Notes: generated by a model from the letters alone, not told the origin. A stretch of DNA of 64,000 bases from Pseudomonas sp. KUIN-1 (GCF_009176725.1 NZ_AP020337.1:5444001-5508000), one strand, 5' to 3'. Counted from the stretch's first letter, positions 44,935-54,920 are shown. Numbers and translations are program-made.

Positions 44935-46935
44935 CTCAGTATCGTGTGACGCTCCACGCCCGATCCGGGACGTGCGGCACGGCGCAGATCTGTGACGCAG
45001 AGCATCACCCACGGCATTCCCACGCTGGAGCGTGAGGAACGATAGCCGCCCGCGAGAACACCATCGTACCCATGCTCCGCGTGGGTATGCATTTCTGGAC
45101 GCTCCGCGTCCTATCCCGAATGTGCGGCGCGGCTCAGATCTGTGACGCAGAGCGTCACCCACGGCATTCCCACGCTGGAGCGTGAGGAACGATAGCCGCC
45201 CGCGAGAACACCATCGTGCCCATGCTCCGCGTGGGTATGCATTTCTGGACGCTCCGCGTCCTGGCTTGACTGTGCAGCGCGGCGCAGATCTGTGACGCAG
45301 AGCGTCACCCACGGCACTCCCACGCTGGAGCGTGAGGAACGATAGCCGCCCGCGAGAACACCATCGTACCCATGCTCCGCGTGGGTACGCATTTCTGGAC
45401 GCTCCGCGTCCTGGCTTGACTGTGCAGCACGGCGCAGATCTGTGACGCAGAGCGTCACCCAAGGCATTCCCACGCTGGAGCGTGAGGAACGATAGCCGCC
45501 CGCGAGAACACCATCGTACCCATGCTCCGCGTGGGTATGCATTTCTGGACGCTCCGCGTCCTATCCCGAATGTGCGGCGCGGCGCAGACCTGTGACGCAG
45601 AGCGTCACCCACGGCATTCCCACGCTGGAGCGTGAGGAACGATACCGCCCGCGAGAACACCATCGTACCCATGCTCCGCGTGGGTATGCATTTCTGGACG
45701 CTCTGCGTCCTGGCTTGACTGTGCAGCGCGGCGCAGACCTGTGACGCAGAGCATCACCCACGGCATTCCCACGCTGGAGCGTGAGGAACGATAGCCGCCC
45801 GCGAGAACACCATCGTACCCATGCTCCGCGTGGGTATGCATTTCTGGACGCTCCGCGTCCTATCCCGAATGTGCGGCGCGGCTCAGATCTGTGACGCAGA
45901 GCGTCACCCACGGCATTCCCACGCTGGAGCGTGAGGAACGATAGCCGCCCGCGAGAACACCATCGTGCCCATGCTCCGCGTGGGTATGCATTTCTGGACG
46001 CTCCGCGTCCTGGCTTGACTGTGCAGCGCGGCGCAGATCTGTGACGCAGAGCGTCACCCACGGCACTCCCACGCTGGAGCGTGAGGAACGATAGCCGCCC
46101 GCGAGAACACCATCGTACCCATGCTCCGCGTGGGTACGCATTTCTGGACGCTCCGCGTCCTGGCTTGACTGTGCAGCACGGCGCAGATCTGTGACGCAGA
46201 GCGTCACCCAAGGCATTCCCACGCTGGAGCGTGAGGAACGATAGCCGCCCGCGAGAACACCATCGTACCCATGCTCCGCGTGGGTATGCATTTCTGGACG
46301 CTCCGCGTCCTATCCCGAATGTGCGGCGCGGCGCAGACCTGTGACGCAGAGCGTCACCCACGGCATTCCCACGCTGGAGCGTGAGGAACGATACCGCCCG
46401 CGAGAACACCATCGTACCCATGCTCCGCGTGGGTATGCATTTCTGGACGCTCTGCGTCCTGGCTTGACTGTGCAGCGCGGCGCAGACCTGTGACACAGAG
46501 CGTCACCCACGGCTTTCCCACGCTGGAGCATGAGGAACGATAGCCGCCCGCGAGAACACCATCGTACCCATGCTCCGCGTGGGTATGCATTTCTGGACGC
46601 TCCGCGTCCTATCCCGAATGTGCGGCGCGGCGCAGACCTGTGACGCAGAGCATCACCCACGGCATTCCCACGCTGGAGCGTGAGGAACGATACCGCCCGC
46701 GAGAACACCATGGTACCCATGCCCCGCGTGGGTATGCATTTCTGGACGCTCCGCGTCCTATCCCGAATGTGCGGCGCGGCGCAGACCTGTGACGCAGAGC
46801 ATCACTCACGGCACTTCCACGCTGGAGCGTGAGGAACGATAGCCGCCCGCGAGAACACCATCGTACCCATGCTCCGCGTGGGTATGCATTTCTGGACGCT
46901 CTGCGTCCTGGCTTGACTGTGCAGCGCGGCGCAGA
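44935..46935. repeat. 150-bp satellite array with a 749-bp higher-order duplication
   Basis: About thirteen head-to-tail units. CATGCTCCGC recurs at 45071, 45221, 45371, 45521, 45670, 45820, 45970, 46120, 46270, 46419, 46569, (CATGCCCCGC) 46718 and 46868, that is at 149- or 150-bp steps; the 149s lack one base at ATA(G)CCGCC. Private variants of units 1-4 recur in the same order 749 bp later, so a five-unit block (about 44990-45740) has been duplicated to 45739-46490. Each unit has several palindromes (ACGCTCCGCGT type). Long open frames across it arise because 150 is divisible by three. Confidence 0.92.
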
Positions 46936-46940
46936 TTGAC

Positions 46941-47570
46941 TCAGACCGGCGGCTGGGTCGCGATCATCGATGGGCGTTGACTGATGTCCAGGTACCAGGC
47001 GGCCAGTCGCGGATAAGTGCTGCGCCAGTTCAGATCCGGCTGGCGGAAATCCAGATAGCCGAGCGCCGCGGCGACGCTGATCGATGCGACATCGAACGAC
47101 GTGCTGAGCTCGGTGACCGCATCGCTTTCGAAGTAATGCAGCGAGCGTTCAATCTTCTGCTGCTGGTTGTCCAGCCACTGAACCCAGTGTTTTTCCTGCG
47201 GACGCAAGGCGGTTTCATAGCGGATCAGCACCGCTGCATCCAGCACCGCATCGGCCAGCGAGGCCAGGGTCATGCGCCTCCAGCGTGCCGAACCTTCCCG
47301 TGGGATCAGTGGCAGGCCCACGTGCTGATGGTCGAGGTAATCAAGAATCACCCGGCTGTCATGAATGACGTTGCCGTCGGCCAGCCTTAACGCGGGAAGT
47401 TTGCCGGCCGGGTTGTCTTCATTGAGCTCGGCAGACGGGCTGACCGGTGTCAGTACTGTGGTCTGCAACTCGACGCGATCGAGCTGAGCGGTTTCATGCA
47501 GCATCACCATCACCTTGCGGGCGAAGGGCGAAGCGGCGTTGAAGTACAACGTCATCGTGGGCGCTGACAT
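46941..47570 (-). CDS. Glutathione S-transferase family protein
   Basis: 209 residues. The thioredoxin-like N-terminal domain has LYFNAASPFARKVMVML (catalytic Ser/Cys-type position), NPAGKLPALRL and the conserved VIHDSRVILDYL; the C-terminal all-helical domain follows from about residue 85. AGGAA precedes the ATG at 47570. Substrate unknown. Its 3' end abuts the satellite array, 5 bp away. Confidence 0.88.
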   Translation of the reverse strand: MSAPTMTLYFNAASPFARKVMVMLHETAQLDRVELQTTVLTPVSPSAELNEDNPAGKLPALRLADGNVIHDSRVILDYLDHQHVGLPLIPREGSARWRRMTLASLADAVLDAAVLIRYETALRPQEKHWVQWLDNQQQKIERSLHYFESDAVTELSTSFDVASISVAAALGYLDFRQPDLNWRSTYPRLAAWYLDISQRPSMIATQPPV

Positions 47571-47639
47571 GGGTATTCCTCGAATGAGACAGGATCCTAG
47601 ACTAGTCAGCCTGTGCTGTGCATGCAATCAGCGCTTCAA

Positions 47640-47822
47640 TCAACCGCGCCGTACCAGCAAGCCCTTGATACTCAACAGGGCCGCCGTCCCCATGCCCAGC
47701 CACGCCAGCGTATCCCACCAGCCGTCACCCAATAGCGCAGCGAACAGCCCGCCGCCGATAAGCAGCGCTATGACGGCGGGTATCGCAAAGGTCTTCCAGA
47801 ATCGCGATGGCTTCGAACTCAT
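47640..47822 (-). CDS. Small two-helix membrane protein
   Basis: 60 residues: MSSKPSRFWKTF, then two hydrophobic stretches (IPAVIALLIGGGLFAALLG and LAWLGMGTAALLSIKGLLV) and a basic end. The start overlaps the stop of the PepSY gene by 4 bp, which is strong evidence that it is a real, co-translated gene. Similar tiny genes follow PepSY genes in pseudomonads. Function unknown. Confidence 0.7.
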   Translation of the reverse strand: MSSKPSRFWKTFAIPAVIALLIGGGLFAALLGDGWWDTLAWLGMGTAALLSIKGLLVRRG

Positions 47823-48952
47823 TGCGCCACCTGAGCCTGAACAGCACTCACCGAGCGCGCGGCACGACGCCTCACCCACCACAGATAAACGCCGCTGCCG
47901 AGTACGATGATGGTCAGCACGTCCAGCACCGCCCAGAGAATCTTCATCGGCATGCCGCCGTAATCACCGAAATGCAGCGGTTGCGACATCCCCAGTGCGT
48001 CCATGTACCAGGGACGTTCGACCACGGCGGTGACGTGCAGGGTCTGGGCGTCGATCAGCACCGGTGTGGCGAGGTGCGCAGTCAAGTGTGTATTGCCTTT
48101 GAGGAACACCGCGTAATGATGCTCGCTGGAGAAGCGCGTGCCGGGGAAGGCGATGAAATCGGCCTGCATGCCGGGCGCAGCGGATTCGGCAATTTCCAGC
48201 AATTGAGTCGCCGGGGCGCGCTGGGTCAATGGCGGCGCGTCCTTGTAAGGGGCGATCATGGTGGCCAGCGCATCGTTGCGCCAGGAGGCAATCAGCAGAT
48301 CGGCGCAGGCGCTGATCACCCCGGTCACGCCGACCACCAGCGCCCAGGTCAATGTCACTACGCCAATCAGGTTGTGCAGGTCCAGCCAGCGCGTACGCCT
48401 GGATTTATTGACCCGCACCTGAACGAACTCCAGCTTGCGCATGAACGGCGCATACAGCACGGTCCCGGAAACGATCGCCACCACGAACAGCAAGCCCATG
48501 AACGCCAGCAACAGTTTGCCGGGCAGATTGGCGTACATGTCTACGTGCAGGCGCAGCATGACCATCATGAAGCCGCCGTTGGCAGAAGGCATCTCCAGTG
48601 CCTCACCGGTGCGCGCATCGAGGGCGAAGGTGTGCGAGGAGTTGGGCTCGGTGCCGGCGGTTGCAGCGGTGATTGCCATGACGCCATTGGGGTCTTCATC
48701 GTCCCAGCCAAAATACTGCATCACCTCGCCGGGGCGATGCGCTTCGGCAGCCCTGGCCAGTTGCTCCAGGTCCAGGCGTGGCGTATCGGCAGGCATCTCT
48801 TTGTAATGCGGAGCGTCGCCGAGCAGATGATCGATTTCATGATGAAAGATCAGCGGCAGGCCGGTGACAGCCAGCATCAACAGGAACAGGGTGCAAATCA
48901 GGCTGCTCCAGGTATGCACGATGGACCAGCGGCGCACGGTTTGGCTTTTCAT
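47819..48952 (-). CDS. PepSY-associated membrane protein (iron-regulated type)
   Basis: 377 residues with four membrane helices (first at about 12-32, last near 340) and periplasmic PepSY domains between. Motifs include SSLICTLFLLMLAVTGLP, DLHNLIGVVTLTWALVVGVTG and the final LTIIVLGSGVYLWWVRRR. Members are often encoded next to siderophore receptors and may reduce or release iron on the inner membrane. Here fecR lies upstream across 121 bp, with no receptor gene between. Start at 48952. Confidence 0.85.
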   Translation of the reverse strand: MKSQTVRRWSIVHTWSSLICTLFLLMLAVTGLPLIFHHEIDHLLGDAPHYKEMPADTPRLDLEQLARAAEAHRPGEVMQYFGWDDEDPNGVMAITAATAGTEPNSSHTFALDARTGEALEMPSANGGFMMVMLRLHVDMYANLPGKLLLAFMGLLFVVAIVSGTVLYAPFMRKLEFVQVRVNKSRRTRWLDLHNLIGVVTLTWALVVGVTGVISACADLLIASWRNDALATMIAPYKDAPPLTQRAPATQLLEIAESAAPGMQADFIAFPGTRFSSEHHYAVFLKGNTHLTAHLATPVLIDAQTLHVTAVVERPWYMDALGMSQPLHFGDYGGMPMKILWAVLDVLTIIVLGSGVYLWWVRRRAARSVSAVQAQVAQ

Positions 48953-49073
48953 GGTTTATCCACAGACGAAGAGACGCAGCGCTGGGCGCGTCCCCGAAAT
49001 GACTTGTAAGACTAAGCCGCTCGAAACCGAAAAAGTGTCAGGGCGATCCGTTGTCCGCATGAAAGGGTATGTT

Positions 49074-50057
49074 TCAGAGTTTTGCCGGAGGGGTGCCGGG
49101 CTGTTGATCCCTGGGCAGCACCGACACCCACCACGCAGTGTGTTGCTCGATCTGCACAGGCAAGGTCGGCAACAGCGCCTTGAGTGCCAGGTCGGTGTCT
49201 TGCAACGGGAAGGTGCCGGTGACGCGCAGATCGGCCACCTTCGGGTCGACGCCCAGATGTCCTGTCCGGTAACGCCCCAGTTCAGCGAGCATGTCTGCCA
49301 ACCGCGCGTTGTCCACCACCAGCATGCCGCGCGTCCAGGCGTCGACGCCGGAAGGCATGCCAAGCAACGGGCCAAGTCCGTTGCGGGTCAATAGCACCTG
49401 TTGGCCCTCGCGCAGAACCTGTTCACCGGAAGCATTACGCGGGTGGGCGACAACCGCCGATTGCAACACGCTGAGCAGGGTTCCATCGGACTCGCGCCGG
49501 ACCAGAAAACGCGTCCCCAGGGCGCGCATCTTTCCATCCGCCGTCTCGACGATGAAGGGCCGCGGGTCGTCATGATCGCCGGTCTGCACCAGTATTTCAC
49601 CGTCCTGCAGAATGACCCGACGTTGCTGCGCATCGAAGCGCACATCGATTGCGCTGTGGGTGTTCAGACGAATCAGGGTGTTGTCCGCCAGACGCACGTC
49701 GCGCTGTTCACCGGTGGCAGTGCGCTGGTCGGCAAGCCAGTAATCGATCGGCAGATAGCGATCGCCGACGAACAATGCCAGGCCCAAGGCCATGAACACT
49801 CCGGCCAGACCGCCACCGAGCTTGCGCAAGCTGTGTCGCAGGGCACCCGGTGACTGTTGCAACGCCTTGCGTGCCGGACCTGCGGGCAAAGCAAAGCGCT
49901 GATTGACCATGCCCAACTGGCTCCAGGCCCGGGCATGCTCTTCGTCGGCGGCCAGCCAGCGCGCCAGCTCGGCGTCATTGCCGCCGTTGCTGTCCATGTT
50001 CAGTTGCCACTCGATGGCCGCATCGAGCACACGGGCAGAGACCGGTCTGGTGTTCAC
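49074..50057 (-). CDS. fecR: FecR-type anti-sigma/sigma regulator
   Basis: 327 residues. N-terminal cytoplasmic domain (VLDAAIEWQLNMDSN, ARAWSQLGMVNQRF), a membrane helix near residue 95 (LAGVFMALGLALFVGD), then the FecR periplasmic domain (DGEILVQTGDHDDPRPFIVE and LGTRFLV). It binds the FecI-type sigma factor and transmits the state of a TonB receptor. Start overlaps the sigma gene by 4 bp. No receptor gene follows. Confidence 0.9.
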   Translation of the reverse strand: MNTRPVSARVLDAAIEWQLNMDSNGGNDAELARWLAADEEHARAWSQLGMVNQRFALPAGPARKALQQSPGALRHSLRKLGGGLAGVFMALGLALFVGDRYLPIDYWLADQRTATGEQRDVRLADNTLIRLNTHSAIDVRFDAQQRRVILQDGEILVQTGDHDDPRPFIVETADGKMRALGTRFLVRRESDGTLLSVLQSAVVAHPRNASGEQVLREGQQVLLTRNGLGPLLGMPSGVDAWTRGMLVVDNARLADMLAELGRYRTGHLGVDPKVADLRVTGTFPLQDTDLALKALLPTLPVQIEQHTAWWVSVLPRDQQPGTPPAKL

Positions 50058-50572
50058 GTCGGCTCACCGTAGAGCGCCACGTAGCACTGACGCATGGCCT
50101 GAGCCAGGTACTGCCTGACGCGCGAGACCGAAACGCCCAGCTTCTCGGCAATCTCGGCGTGACTCATGCCGTCGAGGCGACTGTATAGAAAAGCTGCACG
50201 CGCTTTGCTGGACAGGGTACCGAGCATGCGGTCGATCGCCTTGAGGTCTTCCACAATCAGCAACTGCTCTTCCGGAGAGGGCTGCTCGGCCTCGGGCACC
50301 TGCATGAATTCCCCGAGGTAAGCCTGCTCCAGCGCAGCGCGTCGGAAGTGATCGAACATCAACCCTTTGGCGACGGTTGCCAGGAAAGCACGCGGTTCTC
50401 TGGGCGCAAGCAATTCATGGCGCCCCAGCAAGCGCACGAACGTGTCCTGACTCAAATCCTGAGCACGTTGCGGGCAGGCGACATTGCGTCTGAGCCAGGC
50501 CAGCAGCCAGCCGCGATGATCGCGATACAGCGCACCAACGATCTCGCTATGAGTGCTTGGGACTGACGACAC
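50054..50572 (-). CDS. fecI: FecI-family ECF sigma factor
   Basis: 172 residues. Region 2 has LLAWLRRNVACPQRAQDLSQD with FVRLL, and region 4 the HTH SHAEIAEKLGVSVSRVRQYL. This is the iron-starvation ECF group. A Fur-box-like sequence sits 26 bp upstream of the start, so iron repression is likely. It would direct expression of a receptor operon, which is not adjacent. Confidence 0.9.
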   Translation of the reverse strand: MSSVPSTHSEIVGALYRDHRGWLLAWLRRNVACPQRAQDLSQDTFVRLLGRHELLAPREPRAFLATVAKGLMFDHFRRAALEQAYLGEFMQVPEAEQPSPEEQLLIVEDLKAIDRMLGTLSSKARAAFLYSRLDGMSHAEIAEKLGVSVSRVRQYLAQAMRQCYVALYGEPT

Positions 50573-50597
50573 GAATGGCCTCGATGAGAAAGTTCTA

Positions 50598-50616
50598 ACT
50601 AAAGAGAATCATTCGC
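50598..50616. promoter_or_regulatory. Fur-box-like sequence upstream of fecI
   Basis: ACTAAAGAGAATCATTCGC matches the 19-bp Fur consensus at 13 positions by my alignment, including an intact AATCATT half. It lies just upstream of the leftward fecI gene, where Fur with iron could block transcription. Confidence 0.5.
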
Positions 50617-50689
50617 GATTGTGGCAGAGCGGAGGGGTAGTGGCAATTCGCGTCTGTCGGGAGGAGGGTCTGAATCGAGCGGGTTCTCG

Positions 50690-50785
50690 TCCCCACGCGG
50701 GAGCGTGAGGAACGAGAATCTCGTAACTGTCGTACCAATGTTCCAGTGTGGACATGCATTCCACGCTGGAGCATGCACAACGCAA
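50690..50785. repeat. Degenerate satellite fragment between fecI and betA
   Basis: CCCCACGCGGGAGCGTGAGG, then GTACCAATGTTCCAGTGTGG and CCACGCTGGAGCATGC are decayed forms of the 143/150-bp satellite unit. Only about one unit is present. It sits 30 bp after the 3' end of betA. Confidence 0.6.
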
Positions 50786-50815
50786 GGCGTCCCGGGAGGA
50801 CGCCTGGTCGTCGGA

Positions 50816-52522
50816 TCAGGCCTGATGGCTGATCTCGCGCAGCGGCTTGCCACGTGCCGGCTTGTCGCCTGCGACGAAGTAGTCGGCCGTGCTGCGTGGC
50901 AGAGGCTGACGACCACGGATCTTGTCGGCGATTTTCTCGGCGATCATGATCGTCGGTGCATTCAGGTTACCGGTGGTGATGATCGGCATGATCGAGGCAT
51001 CGACCACGCGCAGGCTTTGCAAGCCATGCACGCGACCCTGACCATCGACAACCGCCATCTCGTCGGTGCCCATCTTGCACGAGCAGGACGGGTGATAAGC
51101 CGTTTCGGCATGCTCACGCACGAACTGGTCCAGCGCCTCGTCGGACTGCACGTCGATGCCGGGGCTGATTTCGCGGCCACGGTACGGGTCCAGTGCCGGT
51201 TGCTGCATGATCTCGCGAGTCAGGCGGATGCCGTCACGGAACTCCTGCCAGTCCTGCTCGCTGGCCATGTAGTTGAACAGGATGCTCGGGTACTCGCGCG
51301 GGTCTTTGGATTTGACCTGCACACGACCACGGCTCGGCGAACGCATGGAGCCGACGTGAGCCTGGAAACCGTGTTCCTGAACACCCTTGGTGCCGTTGTA
51401 GTTAATCGCCACCGGCAGGAAGTGGTACTGAATGTTCGGCCATTCGAACGCTTCACTGGAGCGAATGAAACCACCGGCTTCAAACTGGTTGCTCGCACCG
51501 ATACCTGTACCGAGGAACATCCACTCAGCACCGATGGCCGGCTGGTTCCACCACTTCAGCGAAGGATACAGCGACACCGGCTGGGTGCAGGCGTACTGCA
51601 GGTACATCTCCAGGTGATCCTGAAGGTTCTGGCCAACGCCCGGCAGGTCATGAACCACCGGGATATCGAGCTTGTTCAGCACTTCGGCCGGGCCGACGCC
51701 GGAACGCTGGAGAATCTGTGGCGAAGCGATCGCGCCGCCACACAGCAGCACTTCCTTGCGGGCACGGGCCTGGATGCGCGTGTCGCTGTCGCCCACCAGG
51801 TAGGCCACGCCGACGGCACGCTTGCCTTCGAACAGAATGCGATCGGTCAGCGCGTGAGTGACGATGGTCAGGGTCGAGCGCTTCTTGGCCTCGTCCAGAT
51901 AACCACGGGCGGTACTGGCGCGACGACCGTTAGGCGTCACGGTGCGGTCCATCGGACCGAAACCTTCCTGCTGATAACCGTTGAGGTCGTCAGTACGCGG
52001 GAAACCGGCTTGCACGCCCGCCTCGACCATCGCGTGGAACAGCGGATTGTTGCCCGCCTTGGGCGTGGTCACGCTGACCGGACCTTCACCACCGTGGTAA
52101 TCATTCGGGCCGATGTCGCGGGTTTCGGCCTTGCGGAAGTACGGCAGGCAATCGAGGTAGCTCCAGTCTTCGAGACCCGGCTCCTTGGCCCAGCCGTCGT
52201 AGTCCATCGCGTTGCCGCGGATATAGCACATGCCGTTGATCAGCGATGAGCCGCCCAGGCCTTTGCCGCGACCGCATTCCATCCGGCGGTTGTTCATGTG
52301 CGGCTCTGGCTCGGTCTCGTAGGCCCAGTTGTAGCGACGGCCCTGCAGCGGGAATGCCAGGGCGGCAGGCATCTGGGTACGGAAATCCAGACGGTAGTCC
52401 GGGCCACCGGCTTCGAGCAGCAGAACGGTGACGCCTGCGTCTTCGGTGAGACGGGCTGCCAGAGTGTTACCGGCCGAGCCGGCACCGATGATGATGTAGT
52501 CGTATTCGGATTGAGTCGTCAT
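50816..52522 (-). CDS. betA: Choline dehydrogenase
   Basis: 568-residue GMC oxidoreductase, the usual length for BetA. FAD-binding start is YDYIIIGAGSAGNTLAARL; GMC signatures include GRGKGLGGSSLINGMCYIRG and the C-terminal YHPSCSCKMG with active-site His and the SIMPIITTGNLNAPTIMIAE block. Oxidises choline to betaine aldehyde (and onward) at the membrane. Last gene of the betIBA operon, 140 bp after betB. Confidence 0.96.
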   Translation of the reverse strand: MTTQSEYDYIIIGAGSAGNTLAARLTEDAGVTVLLLEAGGPDYRLDFRTQMPAALAFPLQGRRYNWAYETEPEPHMNNRRMECGRGKGLGGSSLINGMCYIRGNAMDYDGWAKEPGLEDWSYLDCLPYFRKAETRDIGPNDYHGGEGPVSVTTPKAGNNPLFHAMVEAGVQAGFPRTDDLNGYQQEGFGPMDRTVTPNGRRASTARGYLDEAKKRSTLTIVTHALTDRILFEGKRAVGVAYLVGDSDTRIQARARKEVLLCGGAIASPQILQRSGVGPAEVLNKLDIPVVHDLPGVGQNLQDHLEMYLQYACTQPVSLYPSLKWWNQPAIGAEWMFLGTGIGASNQFEAGGFIRSSEAFEWPNIQYHFLPVAINYNGTKGVQEHGFQAHVGSMRSPSRGRVQVKSKDPREYPSILFNYMASEQDWQEFRDGIRLTREIMQQPALDPYRGREISPGIDVQSDEALDQFVREHAETAYHPSCSCKMGTDEMAVVDGQGRVHGLQSLRVVDASIMPIITTGNLNAPTIMIAEKIADKIRGRQPLPRSTADYFVAGDKPARGKPLREISHQA

Positions 52523-52662
52523 AGAGGCTCCCTCATAGAGCTGCGAGTTTCAAGCCTGGGCCGCAAGCAGAAGCCGCCAGGCGATACTCGTGAAAATGGG
52601 GTGCGGCAGGCAGCTTTTGAGTGCGTCTGCTTGAGGCCTGCCGCGTGCCACTGAAACCGTGT

Positions 52663-54135
52663 TTAGAAAACCGAGGCGTAATCGCCCAGCTCGATCTGTA
52701 CCGACTTGATGCGCGTGTACTGGGCCAGCGAGCTGATGCCGTTCTCACGACCGACGCCCGACTGCTTGTAACCGCCGACCGGCATTTGTGCCGCCGACTC
52801 GCCCCAGGCGTTGATCCAGCAGATACCGGCTTCCAGCAGATGAATCACGCGGTGGGCGCGGTTCAGGTCGCGGGTCACGATGCCTGCGGCCAGACCGAAG
52901 TCAGTATCGTTGGCGCGGCGCACCACTTCATCTTCGGTGTCGTAACCGAGGATGCTCATCACCGGGCCGAAGATTTCTTCACGCACGATGGTCATCTCGT
53001 CGGTGCAGTCGGTGAACACGGTCGGCGCAACGAACGCGCCCTTGTCGAACACACCGCCGGTCAGGCGATCGCCGCCGCACAACAGACGTGCGCCCTGCTC
53101 TTTGCCCTTGGCGATATAGCCCAGCACGCTTTCCATGTGCTCGAAGCTGACCAGCGGGCCGAAATTGATGTTTTCGTCTTCCGGGTTACCGGCGCGGATG
53201 CGCTTCACACGCTCGAGGATCTTCGCTTCGAACTCGGCTTTCAGGGCATTCGGCACGAACACGCGGGTGCCGTTGGTGCAGACCTGGCCGGAGCTGTAGA
53301 AGTTGGCCATCATCGCGATGTCAGCGGCGCGATCCAGATCGGCATCGTCAAACACGATCAGCGGTGACTTGCCGCCCAGTTCCATGGTCACTTCCTTGAG
53401 CGACGAGCTCGAGGCGCTGGCCATGACTTTCTTGCCGGTGTCGGTGCCGCCGGTGAAGGAGACTTTCTCGATGCGCGGGTGCTCGGTGATCCAGGTGCCG
53501 ACTTCACGGCCGCTGCCGGTCAGCACGTTGAATACGCCGTTCGGTACACCCGCTTCGGTGTAGATTTCTGCCAGCTTCAGGGTGGTCAGCGAAGTGACTT
53601 CACTCGGCTTGAAGATCATCGCATTGCCCGCCGCCAGCGCCGGGGCAGATTTCCACAGTGCGATCTGGATCGGGTAGTTCCAGGCGCCGATACCGGCTAC
53701 CACACCCAGCGGCTCGCGGCGGGTGTACACGAAGGAGGAATCGCGCAGCGGGATCTGCTCGCCTTCAATGGCCGGCACCAGACCTGCGTAGTATTCCAGC
53801 ACGTCGGCGCCGGTCACGATATCCACGTAGCGGGTTTCAGAGATGGCCTTGCCGGTGTCCAGGGTTTCCAGAGCGGCCAGTTCATCGTTGCGCTCGCGCA
53901 GGATGTCGACGGCACGGCGCAGGATGCGCGAACGCTCGACCGCAGTCATGGCGGCCCAGATTTTCTGACCCTTTTCGGCCGCGACGACGGCGCGCTCGAC
54001 ATCGTCCTTGCCGGCGCGCTGGATCTGCGCCAGGACTTCGCCGTTCGCCGGGTTGATGGCGTCGAAGGTTTCAGGGTTGCTGGCATCGACATAACCGCCA
54101 TCGATGTAAAGTTTCTGCAGTTCAAAACGGGCCAT
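52663..54135 (-). CDS. betB: Betaine aldehyde dehydrogenase
   Basis: 490 residues, standard BetB length. NAD-dependent aldehyde dehydrogenase with the glutamate motif MELGGKSPLIVFDDA and catalytic Cys in SGQVCTNGTRVFV. Converts betaine aldehyde to glycine betaine in the cytoplasm. The start MARFELQKLYIDGGY is conserved. Lies between betI and betA. Confidence 0.97.
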   Translation of the reverse strand: MARFELQKLYIDGGYVDASNPETFDAINPANGEVLAQIQRAGKDDVERAVVAAEKGQKIWAAMTAVERSRILRRAVDILRERNDELAALETLDTGKAISETRYVDIVTGADVLEYYAGLVPAIEGEQIPLRDSSFVYTRREPLGVVAGIGAWNYPIQIALWKSAPALAAGNAMIFKPSEVTSLTTLKLAEIYTEAGVPNGVFNVLTGSGREVGTWITEHPRIEKVSFTGGTDTGKKVMASASSSSLKEVTMELGGKSPLIVFDDADLDRAADIAMMANFYSSGQVCTNGTRVFVPNALKAEFEAKILERVKRIRAGNPEDENINFGPLVSFEHMESVLGYIAKGKEQGARLLCGGDRLTGGVFDKGAFVAPTVFTDCTDEMTIVREEIFGPVMSILGYDTEDEVVRRANDTDFGLAAGIVTRDLNRAHRVIHLLEAGICWINAWGESAAQMPVGGYKQSGVGRENGISSLAQYTRIKSVQIELGDYASVF

Positions 54136-54237
54136 AAAGTCCTCGCAAATTCAGTGGGGGGCGATGACTGCTTTCAGTGTGCCGGGTTGGTTCGGCAACA
54201 GGCTTCTACAGTTGTTCGGTGAGGAGCTTCGAAAGCT

Positions 54238-54831
54238 TCAGCTCGCCGATTTCGCCAATTGAAAGTCCATGTACTCGTAAGCGATCCGTTGCGCTTGCTC
54301 GGTGTCGAATGCATCGCCTGACAGCGCGCCTCTCAGCCACAACCCGTCTATCAGGGCTGCCAGCCCGCGGGCGGCGCTGCGTGCCTGTTCCAGTGGCAAG
54401 GTGCGGCGGAACTGACAGCACAGGTTCGAATACAAACGGTGGTCGTTGATACGCTGCAATCGGTGCAGCGAAGGGTGATGCATGCTGGTCGCCCAGAAGG
54501 CCAGCCAGGTTTTCATGGCCGGGCCGCTGACCTGACTGGCGTCGAAGTTGCCTTCGATGATCACTTGCAGGTGAGCCCTGGGGCTGTCTTCGGTCAGCGC
54601 CTGACGGCGTTCGCGGACGTTCTGGATCAAGGCGTTCATCAGGTGCCGCATCGTGGCAGCGATCAGGCCGTTCTTGTCCTGAAAATAGTGACTGATGATG
54701 CCGTTGGATACGCCTGCCAGTCGCGCAATCAAGGCAATGCTGGCGTCACCCATACCGACCTGATCGACCGCAGTCAGCGTGGCCTGGATCAACTGTTGGC
54801 GGCGGATGGGTTGCATTCCGACCTTGGGCAT
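54238..54831 (-). CDS. betI: BetI, TetR-family repressor of choline oxidation genes
   Basis: 197 residues. Start MPKVGMQPIRRQQLIQATLT is the conserved BetI N-terminus, so the ATG at 54831 is chosen over the one at 54876. The TetR HTH is GDASIALIARLAGVSNGIIS, followed by HYFQDKNGL. Choline relieves repression. First gene of betI-betB-betA; a dyad upstream fits its operator. Confidence 0.95.
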   Translation of the reverse strand: MPKVGMQPIRRQQLIQATLTAVDQVGMGDASIALIARLAGVSNGIISHYFQDKNGLIAATMRHLMNALIQNVRERRQALTEDSPRAHLQVIIEGNFDASQVSGPAMKTWLAFWATSMHHPSLHRLQRINDHRLYSNLCCQFRRTLPLEQARSAARGLAALIDGLWLRGALSGDAFDTEQAQRIAYEYMDFQLAKSAS

Positions 54832-54900
54832 TGGCGCGATTCTCCCGGGTGTCTGCAGTGATCGTTGTATCGACATGACGGGGCCAGTCTAAAGATTTTT

Positions 54901-54920
54901 TATTGAACGATCAATCAATA
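54901..54920. promoter_or_regulatory. Candidate BetI operator
   Basis: TATTGAACGATCAATCAATA is a 20-bp dyad (TATTGA-N2-GATC-N2-TCAATA, 16 of 20 bases paired) in an AT-rich stretch 70 bp upstream of betI. The TTGA/TCAA half-sites resemble known BetI sites. Confidence 0.65.

Noticed and set aside
44893..46809. Long minus-strand open frames (up to 311 codons) of repeated RGAWVRWCSRGR/LSFLTLQRGN type
   Set aside because: They lie wholly in the 150-bp satellite; the period is divisible by three, which keeps frames open. No ribosome-binding sites, and other frames are open as well.
44935..46935. CRISPR array
   Set aside because: Repeat units are contiguous and near-identical, with no unique spacers and no cas genes. 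The same holds for the arrays at 8.7 and 63 kb.
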